Source: Rhodoblastus sphagnicola
GTDB taxonomy: Bacteria; Pseudomonadota; Alphaproteobacteria; Rhizobiales; Beijerinckiaceae
Reading direction: 5' to 3'
DNA length: 33,073 bases
Assembly: GCF_002937075.1 (NCBI RefSeq)
Contig: NZ_NHSJ01000046.1
Span: forward strand, 1 to 33,073
Shown here one piece after another: positions 29,687 through 33,073 of this stretch (its first letter is position 1; every line of letters starts with the position of its first letter). The notes under the pieces are model-generated. The model saw only the letters and a program-made list of their open reading frames with translations, was not told the DNA's origin and did not search any database. The position numbers and the translations under genes were made by a program.

Positions 29687-32600
29687 ATGGCGCGTCACGA
29701 CAGCACAACAAACAATGGCGGCGGAGGAAATGGCCGTTCCCCGACGAATGAGGCCTTTGCCGATTCGTCGTTCCTGTTTGGCGGCAACGCCGCCTATATC
29801 GAGCAGCTTTACGCCGTCTATGAAGAAAATCCCGCCGCCGTCGACGCCGAATGGCGCGAATTTTTCGGCGGTCTGAACGACGACGCCGAGTCCGTCGCCG
29901 CCAACGCCAAGGGAGCGTCCTGGACGCGCAAGAACTGGCCGATCGCGCCGCGCAGCGAATTGGTCGCGGCGCTCGACGGCCAATGGCCGGTCAACGAAAA
30001 GGCGCTGGCCGACAAGATCAAGGGCAAGGCGGCGGCCGAAGGCAAGGGCGACGTTTCCCCCGCCGATTTGCAGCGCGCCACGCGGGATTCCGTTCGCGCC
30101 ATCATGATGATCCGCGCTTATCGCATGCGCGGTCACCTTCACGCCAACCTCGATCCGTTGGGCCTCGATCCGCAGAAGGATCACGAGGAACTGCACCCCT
30201 CGACCTATGGCTTCACCGAAGCCGATTACGACCGCAAGATCTTCATTGATCACGTGCTCGGCCTGGAGCACGCCACCATTCGCGAAATGCTCGCGATCTT
30301 GCGGCGCACCTATTGCTCCACCATCGGTTGGGAATTCATGCACATTTCCGATCCGGCGGAAAAAGCCTGGATTCAGGAACGCATCGAAGGGCCGGACAAG
30401 GAGGTCACCTTCACCAAGGAAGGCAAGCGCGCCATCCTGCAAAAGCTGATCGAGGGCGAAGGTTTCGAAAAATTCCTCGATGTGCGCTACACCGGCACCA
30501 AGCGTTTCGGTCTCGATGGCGGCGAAGCCACGCTGCCGGCCCTGGAGCAGATCATCAAGCGCGGCGGCGCCTTGGGCTGCAAGGAGGTCGTCATGGGCAT
30601 GGCCCATCGCGGCCGCCTCAACATTCTCTGCCAGGTGATGGGCAAGCCGCACCGCGCCTTGTTCAATGAATTCAAGGGCGGCTCGTTCCTGCCGGACGAG
30701 GTCGAGGGCTCGGGCGACGTCAAATACCACCTCGGCGCGTCGTCGGACCGCGAATTCGATCACAACAAGGTCCATCTGTCGCTGACCGCCAACCCGTCGC
30801 ATCTCGAAATCGTCGATCCCGTGGTGCTCGGGAAAGTTCGCGCCAAGCTCGATCAGGACCTCGATCGCGAACCGGACGACCGCCGTTCGGTCATGCCCTT
30901 GCTGATCCATGGCGACGCGGCTTTCGCCGGCCAGGGCGTGGTCGCCGAATGTTTCGGCCTGTCCGGCCTGAAGGGCCACAAGACCGGCGGTTCGCTGCAT
31001 TTCATCATCAACAACCAGATCGGCTTCACCACCTATCCGCGCTATTCGCGCTCCTCGCCCTATCCGTCCGACGTGGCGAAGACGGTCGAGGCGCCGATCT
31101 TCCATTGCAACGGCGACGATCCGGAAGCCGTGGTGTTCTGCGCCAAGGTGGCGACGGAATTTCGTCAGAAGTTCCAGAAGCCAGTGGTCATCGACATGTG
31201 GTGCTACCGCCGCTTCGGCCACAATGAAGGCGACGAGCCGTCCTTCACCCAGCCGCTGATGTACAAGAAAATCCGCGCGCACAAGTCGACGCTGGACATT
31301 TACTCGGAAAAGCTGGTCGGCGAAGGCTTGGTGACCGAGGGCGAAATCGACAAGATGAAGGCCGACTGGCGCAGCCGCCTCGACGCCGAATACGAGGCCA
31401 GCCAAGCCTTCAAGCCGAACAAGGCCGACTGGCTCGACGGTCGTTGGTCCGGCCTGCGCGCCGTGCCGAGCGCCGATATCGAAGACGCCCGCCGCGGCAG
31501 GACCTCCGTGGACGTCGAAAAGCTTCAGGCCTATGGCAAGGTGCTGACAGAGGCGCCAAAGGACTTCACCGTCCACAAGACCATCCAGCGCTTCCTGGAC
31601 AATCGCCGCAAGGCGATCGTGACCGGCGAGGGCATCGACTGGGCGACCGCCGAAGCGCTGGCTTTCGCTTCGCTGGTGGACGACGGCTATCGTGTCCGCC
31701 TTTCGGGCCAGGATTGCGAACGCGGCACATTCTCCCAACGCCATTCGGTGCTGATCGACCAGGAGAACGAAAACCGTTACGTGCCGCTGAACCATGTTCG
31801 CGACGGTCAGGGCCGCTACGAAGTCATCAATTCCATGCTTTCCGAAGAGGCGGTGCTCGGCTTTGAATATGGCTATTCCCTCGCGGAGCCGAACGCGCTC
31901 ACGCTGTGGGAAGGGCAATTCGGCGATTTCGCCAATGGCGCGCAGGTGCTGTTCGACCAGTTCATCTCTTCGGGCGAACGCAAATGGCTGCGCATGTCCG
32001 GTCTGGTCTGCCTGCTCCCTCATGGTTACGAAGGGCAGGGTCCCGAGCACAGCTCCGCCCGTCTGGAGCGCTATCTGCAAATGTGCGCCGAGGACAACAT
32101 GCAGGTGGCCAACTGCTCCAGCCCGGCGAATTACTTCCACATCCTGCGCCGTCAGCTGAAACGCGACATTCGCAAGCCGCTGATCCTGATGACGCCGAAA
32201 TCGCTGCTACGCCACAAGCGCGCGGTCTGCACGATGGAGGAACTGACCGGCGACGGCCATTTCCGCCGTCTGCTGTCCGACGCGGCCGAGACGGATCCGC
32301 ACGAAAAGATCAAGCTCGTCAAGGACGACAAGATCCGCCGCGTCGTGCTTTGCACCGGCAAGGTCTATTACGACCTCTATGAGGAGCGCGAGAAGCGCGG
32401 CATCGACGACGTCTATCTGCTGCGCGTCGAACAACTCTATCCCATGCCGTTGAAGGCTCTGGTGAGCCGGTTGCAGCGCTGGAAACGGGCCGACGTGGTC
32501 TGGTGCCAGGAAGAGCCGAAAAACATGGGCGCCTGGTCCTTCGTCGAGCCCTATCTGGAATGGGTGCTGACGCAGGTTGGCGGCAAAGACAGGCGCGCGC

Positions 32601-32701
32601 GTTATGTCGGCCGCCCGGCTTCCGCCGCCACGGCGACCGGCACGATGTCGCGTCATCTCGCGCAGCTCCAGGCCTTCCTCGACGACGCTTTTTCGATCTG
32701 A
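29687..32701 (+). CDS. sucA: 2-oxoglutarate dehydrogenase E1 component
   Basis: This 1004-residue thiamine diphosphate enzyme decarboxylates 2-oxoglutarate and hands the succinyl group to the lipoyl arm of SucB. The N-terminal helix that binds the complex is seen as [22 protein letters not shown]. Active-site segments are [56 protein letters not shown], and [16 protein letters not shown]. The C-terminal part has [22 protein letters not shown] (broken here only for description) and [18 protein letters not shown]. The ATG at 29687 is preceded by GAGAGG. The length is normal for the family. Confidence 0.99.
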   Translation: MARHDSTTNNGGGGNGRSPTNEAFADSSFLFGGNAAYIEQLYAVYEENPAAVDAEWREFFGGLNDDAESVAANAKGASWTRKNWPIAPRSELVAALDGQWPVNEKALADKIKGKAAAEGKGDVSPADLQRATRDSVRAIMMIRAYRMRGHLHANLDPLGLDPQKDHEELHPSTYGFTEADYDRKIFIDHVLGLEHATIREMLAILRRTYCSTIGWEFMHISDPAEKAWIQERIEGPDKEVTFTKEGKRAILQKLIEGEGFEKFLDVRYTGTKRFGLDGGEATLPALEQIIKRGGALGCKEVVMGMAHRGRLNILCQVMGKPHRALFNEFKGGSFLPDEVEGSGDVKYHLGASSDREFDHNKVHLSLTANPSHLEIVDPVVLGKVRAKLDQDLDREPDDRRSVMPLLIHGDAAFAGQGVVAECFGLSGLKGHKTGGSLHFIINNQIGFTTYPRYSRSSPYPSDVAKTVEAPIFHCNGDDPEAVVFCAKVATEFRQKFQKPVVIDMWCYRRFGHNEGDEPSFTQPLMYKKIRAHKSTLDIYSEKLVGEGLVTEGEIDKMKADWRSRLDAEYEASQAFKPNKADWLDGRWSGLRAVPSADIEDARRGRTSVDVEKLQAYGKVLTEAPKDFTVHKTIQRFLDNRRKAIVTGEGIDWATAEALAFASLVDDGYRVRLSGQDCERGTFSQRHSVLIDQENENRYVPLNHVRDGQGRYEVINSMLSEEAVLGFEYGYSLAEPNALTLWEGQFGDFANGAQVLFDQFISSGERKWLRMSGLVCLLPHGYEGQGPEHSSARLERYLQMCAEDNMQVANCSSPANYFHILRRQLKRDIRKPLILMTPKSLLRHKRAVCTMEELTGDGHFRRLLSDAAETDPHEKIKLVKDDKIRRVVLCTGKVYYDLYEEREKRGIDDVYLLRVEQLYPMPLKALVSRLQRWKRADVVWCQEEPKNMGAWSFVEPYLEWVLTQVGGKDRRARYVGRPASAATATGTMSRHLAQLQAFLDDAFSI

Positions 32702-32772
32702 TTTTGCGGGACGCCAAATGGCGTCCCCACCACTTCCCTCCTGAGCCGCGCCCGCGGCGGATGAGATCCCTC

Positions 32773-33073
32773 ATGTCCACCGATGTAGTCGTTCCCACCC
32801 TTGGCGAATCCGTTTCCGAAGCCACCATTGGCCGCTGGTTCAAGAAAATCGGCGATGCGGTGAAGGCCGACGAGCCCTTGCTCGAACTCGAAACCGACAA
32901 GGTCACGCTCGAAGTCAACGCGCCCGCCGCCGGCACTTTGTCCGAAATCGTCGCCAAGGATGGCGACACCGTCGCCCCCGGCGCCCTGCTCGGCAAGATC
33001 GGCGAAGGTTCCGGCGCAACCGCTTCGGCGCCGGTCGCCGCGCCCGCCGCCACGCCCGCCGCCCCTGCTTCCA
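32773..33073 (+). CDS. sucB: 2-oxoglutarate dehydrogenase E2 (dihydrolipoyl succinyltransferase), N-terminal part
   Basis: The first 100 codons are present, and the frame runs off the right edge. The lipoyl domain begins [20 protein letters not shown], and the lysine that carries lipoate is about K43 in [11 protein letters not shown]. An alanine/proline-rich linker starts at about residue 84 ([17 protein letters not shown]), as in other E2 proteins. It follows sucA by 71 bp, the usual order. An ATG four codons upstream (32761) is in frame but less like the family. Confidence 0.96.
   Translation, partial: MSTDVVVPTLGESVSEATIGRWFKKIGDAVKADEPLLELETDKVTLEVNAPAAGTLSEIVAKDGDTVAPGALLGKIGEGSGATASAPVAAPAATPAAPAS

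Noticed and set aside
28598-32140. A 1180-codon open frame on the minus strand opposite sucA and sucD
   Set aside because: It mirrors two unmistakable genes. Its translation has no recognised domain and a composition (many His, Arg, Asp, Gly) typical of antisense frames in GC-rich DNA. Its start and stop have no supporting signals.

Overview
This window is a GC-rich chromosomal segment from an alphaproteobacterium, most likely of the order Hyphomicrobiales (Rhizobiales). The evidence is the gene order: lysC-ptsP-prfA opposite ubiG, an F1-only atpHAGDC operon without F0 genes, hemD-hemC opposite tsaD-gpsA-YciI-EVE, and mdh-sucC-sucD-sucA-sucB. The family cannot be fixed from the sequence alone. 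Nearly every gene is a chromosomal housekeeping gene. I see no phage, plasmid, integrase, transposase, CRISPR, tRNA or rRNA gene, and no gap without a gene exceeds about 290 bases.

Layout. 1-5.8 kb (minus strand): a truncated mannose-1-phosphate guanylyltransferase, a one-domain EamA transporter, prfA (release factor 1), ptsP (nitrogen-PTS enzyme I) and lysC (aspartate kinase). 5.9-6.7 kb (plus): ubiG, divergent from lysC across a perfect 14-bp inverted repeat. 6.8-11.8 kb (minus): atpC, atpD, atpG, atpA, atpH, the F1 part of ATP synthase, with hairpins in two of the intergenic gaps. 12.0-17.1 kb (minus): priA and secA. 17.3-19.3 kb (minus): a secreted DUF2147 protein, hemD and hemC. 19.5-22.1 kb (plus): tsaD, a secreted phospholipase D-like protein and gpsA, tightly overlapped. 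22.2-26.1 kb: DUF3597 (minus), YciI and EVE proteins (plus), a MarR regulator (minus), then zapE and a TetR regulator (plus). 26.4-33.1 kb (plus): TCA-cycle genes mdh, sucC, sucD, sucA and the start of sucB, with a terminator after sucD that probably splits them into two transcripts.

The functions are core ones: ATP synthesis, the 2-oxoglutarate to succinate arm of the TCA cycle plus malate oxidation, tetrapyrrole synthesis, tRNA t6A formation, phospholipid precursor supply, translation termination, protein export and replication restart.

The most interesting non-genic signal is a family of three roughly 101-106-bp composite repeats (2051-2156, 22086-22186, 24082-24187). All are bounded by AGAGC/GCTCT ends. 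Each joins a conserved first hairpin, which shows a compensatory base-pair change between copies, to a different second hairpin. In two copies the first bases of the element supply the stop codon of the preceding gene (ptsP, gpsA). Other points worth a look are the lysC/ubiG inverted repeat, the absence of prmC next to prfA, a small tandem repeat that duplicates the 3' end of the DUF2147 gene, and the insertion of a PLD-like gene between tsaD and gpsA.
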